From Arthrobacter sp. MSA 4-2 (GTDB taxonomy: Bacteria > Actinomycetota > Actinomycetes > Actinomycetales > Micrococcaceae): a stretch of 64,000 nucleotides of DNA. A program made the position numbers and the translations under genes. The notes beneath the pieces are model-generated. The model made no database searches and was not told the DNA's origin. It saw nothing but the letters and a program-made list of their open reading frames with translations. The DNA lies in contig NZ_JAEKGC010000001.1 in NCBI RefSeq assembly GCF_016405885.1, positions 248,001-312,000 of the forward strand, written 5' to 3'. The first letter of the stretch is position 1. Every line of letters begins with the position of its first letter. Positions 28,722 to 37,608 of this stretch are shown piece by piece.

Positions 28722-29858
28722 ATGACTACCGAGAGGGCAGCCGCCCAACCCCAGAACGTGTTCGACCGATTCCATGCCGTGATCCCCGCGGGCGGGGTCG
28801 GCACCCGGCTGTGGCCGCTGTCCCGCGCCGCCGCGCCGAAGTTCCTCCACGATCTCACCGGCTCCGGCAGCACCCTGATCCGGGCGACCTACGACCGGCT
28901 CGGCCCGCTGTGCCCGGGGCGCACCATGGTCGTCACCGGTGTGGTGCACCGCGGGGCGGTCCTCGCCCAGCTGCCCGAGCTTGAGGACACCAACCTGGTC
29001 CTCGAGAGCGAGCCCAAGGATTCAGCGGCGGCCATCGGGCTGGCCGCGGCCATCCTGTACCGCCGGGACCCGGACATCATCATGGGCTCCTTCGCGGCGG
29101 ACCAGGTGATCACCCCCGTCGACGTCTTCCAGGACGCGGTGCGCGAGGCGATCCACACGGCGGCCCAGGGCTATATCGTCACCATCGGCATCGAGCCGAC
29201 GCACCCGTCCACCGGGTTCGGCTACATCCGGGCGGGCGAGGCCCTCGACATCGCGGGGGCGCCCAGCGCGCACGCCGTCATCGAGTTCGTCGAGAAACCC
29301 TCGGAGCAGGTGGCGCGCGGCTACCTCGAGTCGGGCAAGTACAGCTGGAACGCCGGCATGTTCGTGGCGCCGGTGGCGCTGATGCTCAAGCACCTCGAGG
29401 CGAACGAGCCCGAGCTCTACGCCGGCCTGAGCGAAATCGCCGACGACTGGGACACCCCGCGCCGGGTGACGACCGCGCGGCGGATCTGGCCGTCCCTGCC
29501 GAAGATCGCCATCGACTACGCCGTGGCCGAGCCCGCGGCGGCCGCCGGCGACGTCGCCATGATCCCGGGCAGGTTCACCTGGGACGACGTCGGAGACTTC
29601 GCGGCGATCGGCAGGCTGCACCCGGCCACCGAAACCAGCAAAATCACGGTGATGGGGGAGGGGGCGCGGGTCTTCGCCGAAAACGCCTCGGGCATCGTCG
29701 TTTCCGATACCAAGCGGGTGATCGCGCTGATCGGCATCAACGACGTCGTCATCGTCGACACCCCCGACGCGCTGCTGGTGACGACCAAGGAACACGCCCA
29801 GGAGGTCAAGAAGGCCGTGGAGCACCTGCGGGCCAGCGGCGACACCGACGTCCTTTGA
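28722..29858 (+). CDS. manC: mannose-1-phosphate guanylyltransferase
   Basis: Makes GDP-mannose from GTP and mannose-1-phosphate for mannosylated glycans and lipids; 378 residues, the single-domain form without a C-terminal isomerase. The nucleotidyltransferase signature is VIPAGGVGTRLWPLSRAAAPKFL; the stretch IEFVEKPSEQVARGYLESGKYSWNAGMFV holds the sugar-phosphate site. A left-handed beta-helix-like tail (ITVMGEGARVFAENASGIVV) follows. ATG 28722 has GGGAGG at 8 bases. It diverges from sdhC across a 228-base regulatory gap and is followed by an independent amidohydrolase gene. Confidence 0.92.
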   Translation: MTTERAAAQPQNVFDRFHAVIPAGGVGTRLWPLSRAAAPKFLHDLTGSGSTLIRATYDRLGPLCPGRTMVVTGVVHRGAVLAQLPELEDTNLVLESEPKDSAAAIGLAAAILYRRDPDIIMGSFAADQVITPVDVFQDAVREAIHTAAQGYIVTIGIEPTHPSTGFGYIRAGEALDIAGAPSAHAVIEFVEKPSEQVARGYLESGKYSWNAGMFVAPVALMLKHLEANEPELYAGLSEIADDWDTPRRVTTARRIWPSLPKIAIDYAVAEPAAAAGDVAMIPGRFTWDDVGDFAAIGRLHPATETSKITVMGEGARVFAENASGIVVSDTKRVIALIGINDVVIVDTPDALLVTTKEHAQEVKKAVEHLRASGDTDVL

Positions 29859-29989
29859 CCCGGCCGCGGACGGGAGCAGGCCCGGCCGGTGGCCGGAACG
29901 GCCCGGCCGCGACACTTCCGGAGACCTTCGGTGACGCCGGCCGGCGCCCGCTTTACGGTTCCGGGGGCGCGGGTCGGTAGGCTTGGAGG

Positions 29990-31192
29990 GTGGAACTCAA
30001 ACGCCCCGACGCAGCAGTACCGCACATCGGCGTGTGGCTCGCCCCCCTGCTCGAAGAACTGACCCACTTCCGGCGCGACCTCCACTCCCACCCCGAGCTT
30101 TCCTACAAGGAATACCGGACCACCGACCGCATCGTTGAACGCCTCGAGCAGGCCGGCCTGCAGCCCAAGCGGCTGGAAAACACGGGCGTGTGCGTCGACA
30201 TCGGGCAGGGGCCCATCAAGGTGGGCCTGCGCGCCGACATCGACGCGCTGCCGATCGTCGAGGAGACCGGCCTGGAGTATGCCTCGGTCAACCCTGGCGT
30301 GGCCCACGCGTGCGGCCACGACATCCACACCACCGTCATGGTGGGCGTGGCGCTGGTGCTCGCCTCGATCGACGCCCAGACCCCCCTCGACGGCACGGTG
30401 CGCATCATCTTCCAGCCCGCCGAGGAGACGATGCCCGGCGGGGCGCTCGAGGTGATCGCCCAGGGCATCCTCGCCGATGTTCCGCGCATCCTCGCCCTGC
30501 ACTGCGACCCCCGCATCGATGTCGGACAGGTGGGCACCCGCATCGGGGCGATCACCTCGGCCTCCGACACCCTCCGCGTCGAGCTCACCGGACGCGGCGG
30601 CCACACCTCGCGCCCGCACCTGACCGAGGACCTGACCTTCGCGCTGGCCTCGATCGCCGTCAACGTGCCCGCCGTGCTCTCCCGGCGCATCGACGTCCGC
30701 AGTTCGGTGTCGGTGGTGTGGGGCCAGATCCACGCCGGCTCGGCGCCCAACGCGATCCCGGCCCACGGGTTCCTCTCGGGCACCCTGCGCTGCCTCGACG
30801 GGGAGGCCTGGCAGTCCGCCGGCGACCTGTTCGACCATGCGGTGCGCCAGGCCGCCGCGCCGTTCGGGGTGGAGGTGCAGCTCGAACACATCCGGGGCGT
30901 GCCCCCGGTGATCAACTCCGAGGCGGAGACGGGGCTGCTCGAGGCCGCCGCCCGCGCCGAACTCGGCCCCGACGCCGTCGTCCTCACCCCGCAGTCGATG
31001 GGCGGGGAGGATTTCGCCTGGATGACCCAGGAGGTCCCCGGCGCCATGATGCGCCTTGGCACGCGCACTCCGCGCGGGGAGACCTTCGACCTGCACCGCG
31101 GCGACTACGTTCCGGACGAGCACGCGATCGGCTGCGGTGTGCGTGTCATGGCCGCCGCGGCGCTGCGCGCGGTGCTCGGACTGCGGCACTGA
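29990..31192 (+). CDS. M20-family amidohydrolase
   Basis: Zinc or manganese-dependent N-acyl amino acid amidohydrolase (hippurate hydrolase/AbgB/ILR1 group), 400 residues. Motifs are FRRDLHSHPELSYKEYRT, RADIDALPIVEETGL, AHACGHDIHTTVMVG with the metal-binding Cys-Gly-His-Asp, IIFQPAEETMPGGA with the catalytic Glu pair, and SMGGEDFAWM near the end. The real substrate is unknown. GTG 29990 is preceded by TAGGCT at 6 bases with no ribosome site, so a leaderless mRNA is likely. It stands alone between manC and the nucleoside importer. Confidence 0.92.
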   Translation: MELKRPDAAVPHIGVWLAPLLEELTHFRRDLHSHPELSYKEYRTTDRIVERLEQAGLQPKRLENTGVCVDIGQGPIKVGLRADIDALPIVEETGLEYASVNPGVAHACGHDIHTTVMVGVALVLASIDAQTPLDGTVRIIFQPAEETMPGGALEVIAQGILADVPRILALHCDPRIDVGQVGTRIGAITSASDTLRVELTGRGGHTSRPHLTEDLTFALASIAVNVPAVLSRRIDVRSSVSVVWGQIHAGSAPNAIPAHGFLSGTLRCLDGEAWQSAGDLFDHAVRQAAAPFGVEVQLEHIRGVPPVINSEAETGLLEAAARAELGPDAVVLTPQSMGGEDFAWMTQEVPGAMMRLGTRTPRGETFDLHRGDYVPDEHAIGCGVRVMAAAALRAVLGLRH

Positions 31193-31368
31193 CCGGCGCT
31201 GCGGCGCTGCGGAGCTGACCCGGCGACCTGAGCCGGCCGCGGACCCGGGGTCCTGGTCCGGCCGGACCCAAGTTTCGAGCTGCCGCGGAGCATCCCCTCC
31301 CGGCGCGGGCGCGGCGCGGCCGGCACGCACCGTGGGATATCCTGAGGTGTAACAAATCCCGAACAATG

Positions 31369-31396
31369 TTGACGCGGCCGACGGCGGTGGTAGTGT
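31369..31396 (+). promoter_or_regulatory. promoter of the nucleoside importer operon
   Basis: TTGACG (31369-31374) and TAGTGT (31391-31396) are 16 bases apart. The predicted leader is about 155 bases long up to the TTG start at 31557. The 364-base gap 31193-31556 holds no gene that I can support and no riboswitch that I recognise. Confidence 0.55.
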
Positions 31397-31556
31397 CGCG
31401 CGTCACCCGCCCACTAGAGTGATCCCATACTGTGCTGCACTCAAGGTGCCGCCAGCGCCGTGGCCCGACCAGTGAAAACAGAGCTTCGAGCCAGACTCGG
31501 AGCGGACACTCACCGGCGTTCAGCCGCGGGGCTTATCTTTCTTTTCTGGAGGAATA

Positions 31557-32657
31557 TTGAAGAACTCACTGCGCACAACCAGGCGCGGCGCCGCCCTTTC
31601 GGCTGCCGTCCTCGGTGCGTCGGCCCTCATTCTCAGCGCCTGCGGCGCACCGCCCGCCGAAGAGGCCGGTGGATCCGGCGAGAATTCGGACTACCTCGGC
31701 TGCATCGTCTCCGACTCGGGCGGATTCGACGACCGCTCCTTCAACCAGTCGAGCTACGAGGGACTGAAGAAGGCCGAGAAGGACCTCGGCATCGAGATCA
31801 ACCAGGCCGAGTCCCAGGCCGAGACCGACTTCGGGCCCAACGTCGACCAGATGGTCCAGCAGGGCTGCGACCTCACGGTCACCGTCGGCTTCCTGCTCGC
31901 AGACACCACCAAGGAAGCGGCCGAGGCCAACCCCGATTCGCACTTCGCGATCGTCGATGACAACTCGATCGAGGCCGACAACGTCAAGCCGATCATCTAC
32001 GACACGGCCCAGGCCGCGTTCCTGGCCGGCTACGCCGCGGCAGCGACCTCCGAGACCGGCAAGGTGGCCACCTACGGCGGCATCAACATCCCGACCGTGA
32101 CCATCTTCATGGACGGCTTCGCCGACGGCGTCACCTACTACAACGAGCAGAAGGACGCCGACGTCCAGCTGCTCGGCTGGGACAAGGAAGCCCAGAACGG
32201 CACCTTCATCGGCAACTTCAACGACCAGGGTGCGGGCAAGACCAACACCCAGAACTTCATCAATGAAGGCGCCGACGTCATCATGCCCGTTGCCGGCCCG
32301 GTCGGCCTCGGCACCCTCGACGCCGTGATCGAAGCCAACGAAGGCGGCAAGAAGGCCACCGTAGTGTGGGTCGACTCCGACGGCTTCGAGACCGCCGGCA
32401 AGGGCGAGGAGTTCATCCTCACCTCCGTCATGAAGCTCATGGGCGACGCCGTCAATGAGGTCATCAGCTCCGACGTCGAGGGCGACTTCGACAACACCCC
32501 ATATATCGGCACCCTAGAGAACGGGGGCGTGGCCCTGGCCCCGTTCCACGACCAGGAAGCCAACGTTCCTGAAGAGCTGCAGGGCGAGCTCGACGAAATC
32601 AAGGAACAGATCGTTTCGGGCGACATCGCGGTTGAGTCCGCAGCGAGCCCCAAGTAG
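31557..32657 (+). CDS. BMP-family nucleoside-binding lipoprotein
   Basis: Substrate-binding lipoprotein of a nucleoside ABC importer (BmpA/PnrA/Med family), 366 residues. A signal peptide ends in the lipobox LILSAC (Cys29), followed by a Gly/Glu-rich linker. The mature protein shows CIVSDSGGFDDRSFNQSSYEGLKKAEK, DQMVQQGCDLTVTVGFL, AQAAFLAGYAAA and VVWVDSDGFETAG, typical of the family. The start is TTG 31557 behind GGAGGAAT. Its gene is first in the operon and is followed by a strong terminator before the ATPase, which should give an excess of binding protein. Purine nucleosides are the usual ligands; here this is inference. Confidence 0.93.
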   Translation: MKNSLRTTRRGAALSAAVLGASALILSACGAPPAEEAGGSGENSDYLGCIVSDSGGFDDRSFNQSSYEGLKKAEKDLGIEINQAESQAETDFGPNVDQMVQQGCDLTVTVGFLLADTTKEAAEANPDSHFAIVDDNSIEADNVKPIIYDTAQAAFLAGYAAAATSETGKVATYGGINIPTVTIFMDGFADGVTYYNEQKDADVQLLGWDKEAQNGTFIGNFNDQGAGKTNTQNFINEGADVIMPVAGPVGLGTLDAVIEANEGGKKATVVWVDSDGFETAGKGEEFILTSVMKLMGDAVNEVISSDVEGDFDNTPYIGTLENGGVALAPFHDQEANVPEELQGELDEIKEQIVSGDIAVESAASPK

Positions 32658-32672
32658 CACCGAGCAGTCCTT

Positions 32673-32725
32673 GAACCGCTTCCCTCCTGCGGATCCAATC
32701 CCCGGGAGGGAAGCGGTTCGTTTTT
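32673..32725 (+). terminator. intrinsic terminator/attenuator after the binding protein
   Basis: GAACCGCTTCCCTCC pairs with GGAGGGAAGCGGTTC (15 bp), followed by GTTTTTG. It lies between the BMP lipoprotein and its ATPase, so partial read-through would set binding protein above transporter levels. Confidence 0.88.
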
Positions 32726-32798
32726 GTGGACCGGGATGGGGGCACCCGGTGCCGGCACTGACAACGCAAGTCTCCGCACAGAACAGATTGGGTGGGTT

Positions 32799-34343
32799 GT
32801 GAAACTCGAACTCAAAGGAATCACCAAACGGTTTGGTTCCCTGGTCGCCAACGACCACATCGACCTCGTGGTCGAACCCGGACAGGTCCACAGCCTCCTG
32901 GGCGAAAACGGTGCCGGTAAGTCGACGCTGATGAATGTCCTCTACGGGCTGTACCAGCCGACCGAGGGCACCATCCTCGTCAACGACAAGCCCGTGACCT
33001 TCTCCGGCCCCGGCGAGGCGATGGCCTCCGGCATCGGCATGGTGCACCAGCACTTCATGCTGGTGCCCGTCTTCACCGTCGCCGAGAACGTGGCGCTGGG
33101 CAATGAGTCGGTCGGCGCGGGCGGGCTGCTCAACCTCTCCGAGACCCGCACCCGTATCCGGCAGATCTCCGACCAGTACGGGTTCGACGTCGACCCCGAC
33201 GCCATCGTCGAGGATCTCCCGGTGGGCGTCCAGCAGCGCGTCGAAATCATCAAGGCCCTGGTCCGCGACGCCGAGGTCCTCATCCTCGACGAACCGACTG
33301 CCGTCCTGACGCCCAAGGAGACCGACGAGCTGCTCGGCATCATGGGCCAGCTCAAGGCCGACGGGAAGTCGATCGTCTTCATCTCCCACAAGCTGCGCGA
33401 GGTCAAGGCCGTTTCCGACGTCATCACCGTCATCCGGCGCGGCAAGGTGGTCGGCACCGCCGAACCCGGCGCGTCAACCACCGAGCTCGCCTCCCTGATG
33501 GTGGGCCGCTCGGTCAGCCTGACCCTCCAGAAGGCGCCGGCCGCCCCCGGCGAGGTGACCTTCTCGGTGCGCGACCTCACGGTGCGCGCCGCCAACGGCC
33601 AGCACGTCGTCGACGGGCTCAGCTTTGACATCGCCAAGGGCGAGATCCTGGCCATCGCCGGCGTCCAGGGCAACGGCCAGACCGAGCTCACGGAGGCCAT
33701 CATGGGCCTCCAGGAGCACGTGAGCGGCTCGATCACCCTCGACGGCGAGGAGCTGCTGGGGCGCAGCGTCCGCGACGTGATCAAGGAGGGCGTCGGGTTC
33801 GTCCCGGAGGACCGCAGCGTCGAGGGCCTCGTGGGCACCTTCTCGGTCGCCGAGAACCTCATCCTCAACCGCTACGACGAGGCGCCTTTCGCGCGCGGCC
33901 TGACCATGCGTCCCGCCGTGATCGAGAAGAACGCGCAGGAGAAGATCGCCGAATACGACGTGCGCACCCAGTCCGCCTCCGCGGCGGCGGGAACGCTTTC
34001 AGGCGGCAACCAGCAGAAGGTCGTCATGGCGCGGGAGTTCTCCCGGCCGCTTAAACTGTTCATCGCGTCCCAGCCCACCCGCGGCGTCGACGTCGGCTCC
34101 ATCGAATTTCTCCACAAACGCATCGTCGCCGAGCGCGACGGCGGCACCCCCGTGATGATCGTCTCCACCGAGCTCGACGAGGTCCTCGAGCTCGCCGACC
34201 GCATCGCCGTGCTGTACCGGGGGCGCCTGATGGGGATCGTCCCGGCCGACACCTCGCGGGATGTCCTGGGCCTGATGATGGCCGGCATGCACGCCGACGA
34301 GGCCCTGGCACAGGCCACCGAACTTCAAGGAGGGGACCAGTGA
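32799..34343 (+). CDS. nucleoside ABC importer, double ATPase
   Basis: Energising subunit of the BMP-type importer, 514 residues with two ABC domains. Domain 1 has GENGAGKST, the VGVQQRVEIIKAL signature and [12 protein letters not shown]; domain 2 has a degenerate Walker A GVQGNGQTE and [18 protein letters not shown] with FIASQPTRGVD replacing a normal Walker B. This asymmetry is usual in the YufO/NupB-type ATPases. I start at GTG 32799 (MKLELKGITKRFGS) with GGGTGGG upstream; the longer frame has no domain homology there. The permease gene starts within its stop (GTGA). Confidence 0.93.
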   Translation: MKLELKGITKRFGSLVANDHIDLVVEPGQVHSLLGENGAGKSTLMNVLYGLYQPTEGTILVNDKPVTFSGPGEAMASGIGMVHQHFMLVPVFTVAENVALGNESVGAGGLLNLSETRTRIRQISDQYGFDVDPDAIVEDLPVGVQQRVEIIKALVRDAEVLILDEPTAVLTPKETDELLGIMGQLKADGKSIVFISHKLREVKAVSDVITVIRRGKVVGTAEPGASTTELASLMVGRSVSLTLQKAPAAPGEVTFSVRDLTVRAANGQHVVDGLSFDIAKGEILAIAGVQGNGQTELTEAIMGLQEHVSGSITLDGEELLGRSVRDVIKEGVGFVPEDRSVEGLVGTFSVAENLILNRYDEAPFARGLTMRPAVIEKNAQEKIAEYDVRTQSASAAAGTLSGGNQQKVVMAREFSRPLKLFIASQPTRGVDVGSIEFLHKRIVAERDGGTPVMIVSTELDEVLELADRIAVLYRGRLMGIVPADTSRDVLGLMMAGMHADEALAQATELQGGDQ

Positions 34344-35731
34344 GTCCGCAGGAAAACCCGCCGGTGACACCGGATACCGCCGGCGGCCAGCCGCCCACCC
34401 GCCGGGCAGCCCAGGAGGCCGCCCGCGAGGAGGAACGGCGCCTCGAGGCCGCCGCCGAAACCGGCGGCGGACAGGTCCCGCCGCCGGCCGTGCCCGCCTC
34501 CCCGGCCGCCCTCGCCCCGGCCGGACCGGGGGATGAGCAGCCGCTGATGCAGCGGATCATGACCGGCAACGCCCTGGTGGCCGTCCTGGCCGTGGTCCTC
34601 TCGCTCATCCTGGGCGGGCTGCTGATCGCCGTCACCGACGAAGACGTGGCCCGCTCCGCCTCCTACTTCTTCTCCCGGCCCATGGATACTATCGGCGCCG
34701 CCTGGTCGGCCGCCTCCGGTGCATACGCCGCCCTGTTCCAGGGCTCGGTCTTCAACGCCGGCGGCGACAGCTTCGCCCGGATGATCTACCCGCTGACCCA
34801 GACACTCACCGTCGCCACGCCCCTGATCTGCGCCGGCCTCGGCGTCGCCCTGGCCTTCCGCGCCGGGCTGTTCAACATCGGCGCCCAGGGTCAGATCCTG
34901 ATCGGCGCCACCCTCGCCGGCTGGGTCGGGTTCACCGCCAACCTGCCCTTCGGCCTGCACCTGCTGCTCGTGATCCTCGCCGGCATGCTCGGCGGTGCGA
35001 TCTGGGGCGGGCTCGTCGGCGTGCTCAAGGCGCGCACCGGCGCCCACGAGGTCATCCTCACCATCATGCTCAACTACATCGCCATCAACCTGGTGCTGTA
35101 CCTGCTGAGCACCCCCGGCTTCCAGCGCCCGGGTTCGACGAACCCGATCAGCCCGCAGCTCGAGGCGACGGCGCTGTACCCGCCGCTGCTGGGCAGCGGC
35201 TTCCGGCTCCACTGGGGCTTCGTCGTCGCCGTGCTGGCCACGGTCTTCGTCTGGTGGCTGCTCAACCGCTCCACGGTCGGCTTCGAACTGCGGGCCGTGG
35301 GCGCCAACGCCACCGCCGCCCGCACCGCCGGAGTGAGCGTGAGCAGGGGCTACATCCTCGCGATGGCCATCGCCGGCGCCCTCGCCGGGCTCGCCGGTGT
35401 GGCGCAGGTCGCCGGCACCGAGAAGGTCCTCACTTCAGGGGTGGCCGCGAGCTTCGGCTTCGACGCCATCACCGTGGCGCTGCTGGGCCGTTCCAGCCCG
35501 TGGGGCACCTTCGCCGCGGGACTCCTGTTCGGCGCCTTCCGCGCCGGCGGCGTCACCATGCAGGCCTCGACCGGAACGAGCATCGACATCGTCCTGGTCG
35601 TGCAGTCCCTGATCGTCCTGTTCATCGCGGCCCCACCGCTGGTGCGGTCGCTCTTCCGCCTGCCCACCCCGGGAGCCGTCCCGCCGGCCCGCAGGAACCG
35701 CAAGACCGCAGCCACCGGAGGCGCAGCATGA
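34340..35731 (+). CDS. nucleoside ABC importer, permease 1
   Basis: First membrane subunit of the BMP importer, 463 residues. A long polar, Ala/Glu-rich cytoplasmic N terminus (about 70 residues, RRAAQEAAREEERRLEAAAE) is followed by about nine helices. ALAFRAGLFNIGAQGQILIGATLAGW and GAHEVILTIMLNYIAINL are the signatures of the BPL_transp_2-type nucleoside/simple sugar permeases. GTG 34340 overlaps the ATPase stop. The N-terminal extension is an addition to the family core; its role is unknown. Confidence 0.92.
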   Translation: MSPQENPPVTPDTAGGQPPTRRAAQEAAREEERRLEAAAETGGGQVPPPAVPASPAALAPAGPGDEQPLMQRIMTGNALVAVLAVVLSLILGGLLIAVTDEDVARSASYFFSRPMDTIGAAWSAASGAYAALFQGSVFNAGGDSFARMIYPLTQTLTVATPLICAGLGVALAFRAGLFNIGAQGQILIGATLAGWVGFTANLPFGLHLLLVILAGMLGGAIWGGLVGVLKARTGAHEVILTIMLNYIAINLVLYLLSTPGFQRPGSTNPISPQLEATALYPPLLGSGFRLHWGFVVAVLATVFVWWLLNRSTVGFELRAVGANATAARTAGVSVSRGYILAMAIAGALAGLAGVAQVAGTEKVLTSGVAASFGFDAITVALLGRSSPWGTFAAGLLFGAFRAGGVTMQASTGTSIDIVLVVQSLIVLFIAAPPLVRSLFRLPTPGAVPPARRNRKTAATGGAA

Positions 35732-37017
35732 GTACAGTCACCACCGCAGCCCCGGGCCGCTCCGCAGCACCCGCAGGAGCAGTCCGCAGCTGGAAGACCC
35801 CGATCCTGTTGGCCGTCCTGGCCGTCGTCGCCCTGCTGGTCTTCGGTGCGGGAGCGCCCCGCAACAATGTGACCTTCCGGCTCTCGGACCCCAATGACGC
35901 CATCGTGCTTCCCGACCTGGTGCTGCCCGCCGCGGCGACCGGCTGGCTCACCGCCGTGGTGCTGGCCGCCCTCGCGGTCCTGGCAGTCCTCGCGGTCCGG
36001 CGCGGGGCGGGGGTGCCCGTGTGGCTCGTTGCCGTCTTCGCGGTGCTCTTCCTCATCGGCTTCCTCACCTGGGTGATCGGCAGCGCCAACAACCCCAACG
36101 TCGCCCTGTACGGGCTGCTCGCCGGGTCCGTGACCCTGGCCGTGCCGCTGATCTTCGGCTCGCTCTCCGGGGTGCTCAGCGAACGCTCCGGCGTCGTGAA
36201 CATCGCCATCGAGGGCCAGCTGCTCTTCGGGGCGTTCGCGGCGGCCGTCGCCGCGTCGGTCTCCGGCAGCGCCATTGTCGGCCTGTTCGCGGCCGCCCTC
36301 GCCGGCGTCATCGTCTCCTTCCTCCTGGCGGTGTTCAGCATCCGCTACATCGTCAACCAGGTGATCGTCGGCGTCGTGCTCAACGTGCTCGTCTCGGGCC
36401 TGACCGGCTTCCTGTTCTCCTCCGTGCTGAGCAAGGACGCCGAGACGTGGAACTCGCCCCCGCGGCTTCCGGTGCTGAGCATCCCGGTGCTGTCCGAGAT
36501 CCCCATCCTGGGCCCGATCCTGTTCGAGCAGACCATCGTCGGCTACCTCATGTACATCGCCGTCGCCGTCATCTACGTGGCGCTCTTCCGCTCCCGGTGG
36601 GGCCTGCGGACCCGCGCGGTCGGGGAGCACCCCAAGGCCGCGGACACCCTGGGCGTCAACGTCAACCGGATGCGCTTCATCAACGTGCTGCTCGCCGGTG
36701 TCGTCGCCGGCGTCGGCGGGTCCTTCTTCACGCTGGTCTCGGTCTCAGGATTCGGCCGGGACATGACGGCCGGACAGGGCTACATCGCCCTCGCCGCGCT
36801 GATCTTCGGCCGGTGGAACCCGATCGGCGCGTTCTTCGCGGCCCTGCTGTTCGGCTTCGCGACGAACCTCTCGAACGTGCTCAGCCTGCTCGGGACCCCG
36901 GTCCCGGACCAGTTCCTGCGCATGCTGCCCTACGTCGTGACGGTATTCGCCGTCGCCGGCCTCGTCGGGCGCTCCCGCGCGCCGGGAGCCAGCGGCATCC
37001 CCTACGTCAAGGGCTGA
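35728..37017 (+). CDS. nucleoside ABC importer, permease 2
   Basis: Second membrane subunit, 429 residues, beginning at an ATG that overlaps the previous stop (ATGA). Three hydrophobic segments form an N-terminal extension; the family core then starts at SVTLAVPLIFGSLSGVLSERSGVVNIAIEGQLLFGAF. It continues with IVNQVIVGVVLNVLVSGLTGFL and MTAGQGYIALAALIFGRWNPIGAFFAALLFG. The upstream part of the same open frame lies over permease 1 and is not coding. Cytidine deaminase and thymidine phosphorylase follow, supporting nucleoside transport. Confidence 0.92.
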   Translation: MSTVTTAAPGRSAAPAGAVRSWKTPILLAVLAVVALLVFGAGAPRNNVTFRLSDPNDAIVLPDLVLPAAATGWLTAVVLAALAVLAVLAVRRGAGVPVWLVAVFAVLFLIGFLTWVIGSANNPNVALYGLLAGSVTLAVPLIFGSLSGVLSERSGVVNIAIEGQLLFGAFAAAVAASVSGSAIVGLFAAALAGVIVSFLLAVFSIRYIVNQVIVGVVLNVLVSGLTGFLFSSVLSKDAETWNSPPRLPVLSIPVLSEIPILGPILFEQTIVGYLMYIAVAVIYVALFRSRWGLRTRAVGEHPKAADTLGVNVNRMRFINVLLAGVVAGVGGSFFTLVSVSGFGRDMTAGQGYIALAALIFGRWNPIGAFFAALLFGFATNLSNVLSLLGTPVPDQFLRMLPYVVTVFAVAGLVGRSRAPGASGIPYVKG

Positions 37018-37026
37018 GCACCGGAC

Positions 37027-37055
37027 CCCGGGGCCGCCCGTCAGGCGGCCCCGGG
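37027..37055 (+). terminator. hairpin between permease 2 and cdd
   Basis: A perfect 12-bp stem (CCCGGGGCCGCC and GGCGGCCCCGGG) with a 5-base loop, 10 bases after the permease stop. No T-run follows; it may attenuate or stabilise the mRNA between transport and salvage genes. Confidence 0.55.
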
Positions 37056-37091
37056 CCCCGGCCGTGCAACGCCCCCCGAAATCCCACGACC

Positions 37092-37140
37092 GACCCGAAC
37101 CAGACAAGCGACCCCAACCAGACAAGCGACCCCAACCAGA
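37092..37140. repeat. 18-bp tandem repeat before cdd
   Basis: GACCC(C/G)AACCAGACAAGC repeats at 37092-37109 and 37110-37127, with a 13-base partial third unit to 37140. It ends just before the cdd ribosome site (AGGAGCG), so copy number would change the leader length but not the start. Confidence 0.9.
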
Positions 37141-37156
37141 AACAGGAGCGATACCG

Positions 37157-37567
37157 GTGACCGACCCGGCCCTCGAACCCCGCGACCTCCCCTGGGAGGA
37201 GCTGAAGCAGGCGGCCACCGCCGCGATGCAGCGCGCGTACGTCCCCTACTCGAAGTTCCCCGTCGGGGCTGCTGCCCTGATCGACGACGGCCGCATCATC
37301 TCCGGGTGCAATGTCGAGAACGCCTCCTACGGGCTGACCCTGTGCGCCGAATGCGCACTGGTGAGCAGCCTGGCCATGACCGGCGGCGGCCGCATCGTCG
37401 CCTTCAGCTGCGTCGACGGCTCGGGGAACACCCTGATGCCGTGCGGGCGCTGCCGCCAGCTGCTCTACGAGTTCCGCGCCCCCGGCATGGTGCTGCAGAC
37501 AGTTAGCGGCATCCGCTCCATGGACGAGGTCCTTCCGGACGCCTTCGGGCCCGAGAACCTCTCCTGA
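37157..37567 (+). CDS. cdd: cytidine deaminase
   Basis: Deaminates cytidine and deoxycytidine to uridine and deoxyuridine in pyrimidine salvage; 136 residues, the short tetrameric zinc form. Zinc ligands and catalytic Glu are in NASYGLTLCAECALV and MPCGRCRQLLYEF; substrate-binding YSKFPVGAAAL and GCNVENASYG are present. I use GTG 37157 with AGGAGCG upstream; the frame extends through the 18-bp repeats but this is not family sequence. It lies behind the nucleoside importer and before deoA. Confidence 0.95.
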   Translation: MTDPALEPRDLPWEELKQAATAAMQRAYVPYSKFPVGAAALIDDGRIISGCNVENASYGLTLCAECALVSSLAMTGGGRIVAFSCVDGSGNTLMPCGRCRQLLYEFRAPGMVLQTVSGIRSMDEVLPDAFGPENLS

Positions 37568-37608
37568 ATCCCAGCGCGACCCACCCCACGAACCCCAGAG
37601 GTAGAACC

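Noticed and set aside
31193..31556. Possible purine riboswitch before the nucleoside importer
   Set aside because: I looked for the conserved purine-aptamer segments and did not find them; only a promoter and leader are supported.
35254..35727. Extended N terminus of nucleoside permease 2
   Set aside because: It covers permease 1 in another frame; the ATGA overlap gives the real start at 35728.
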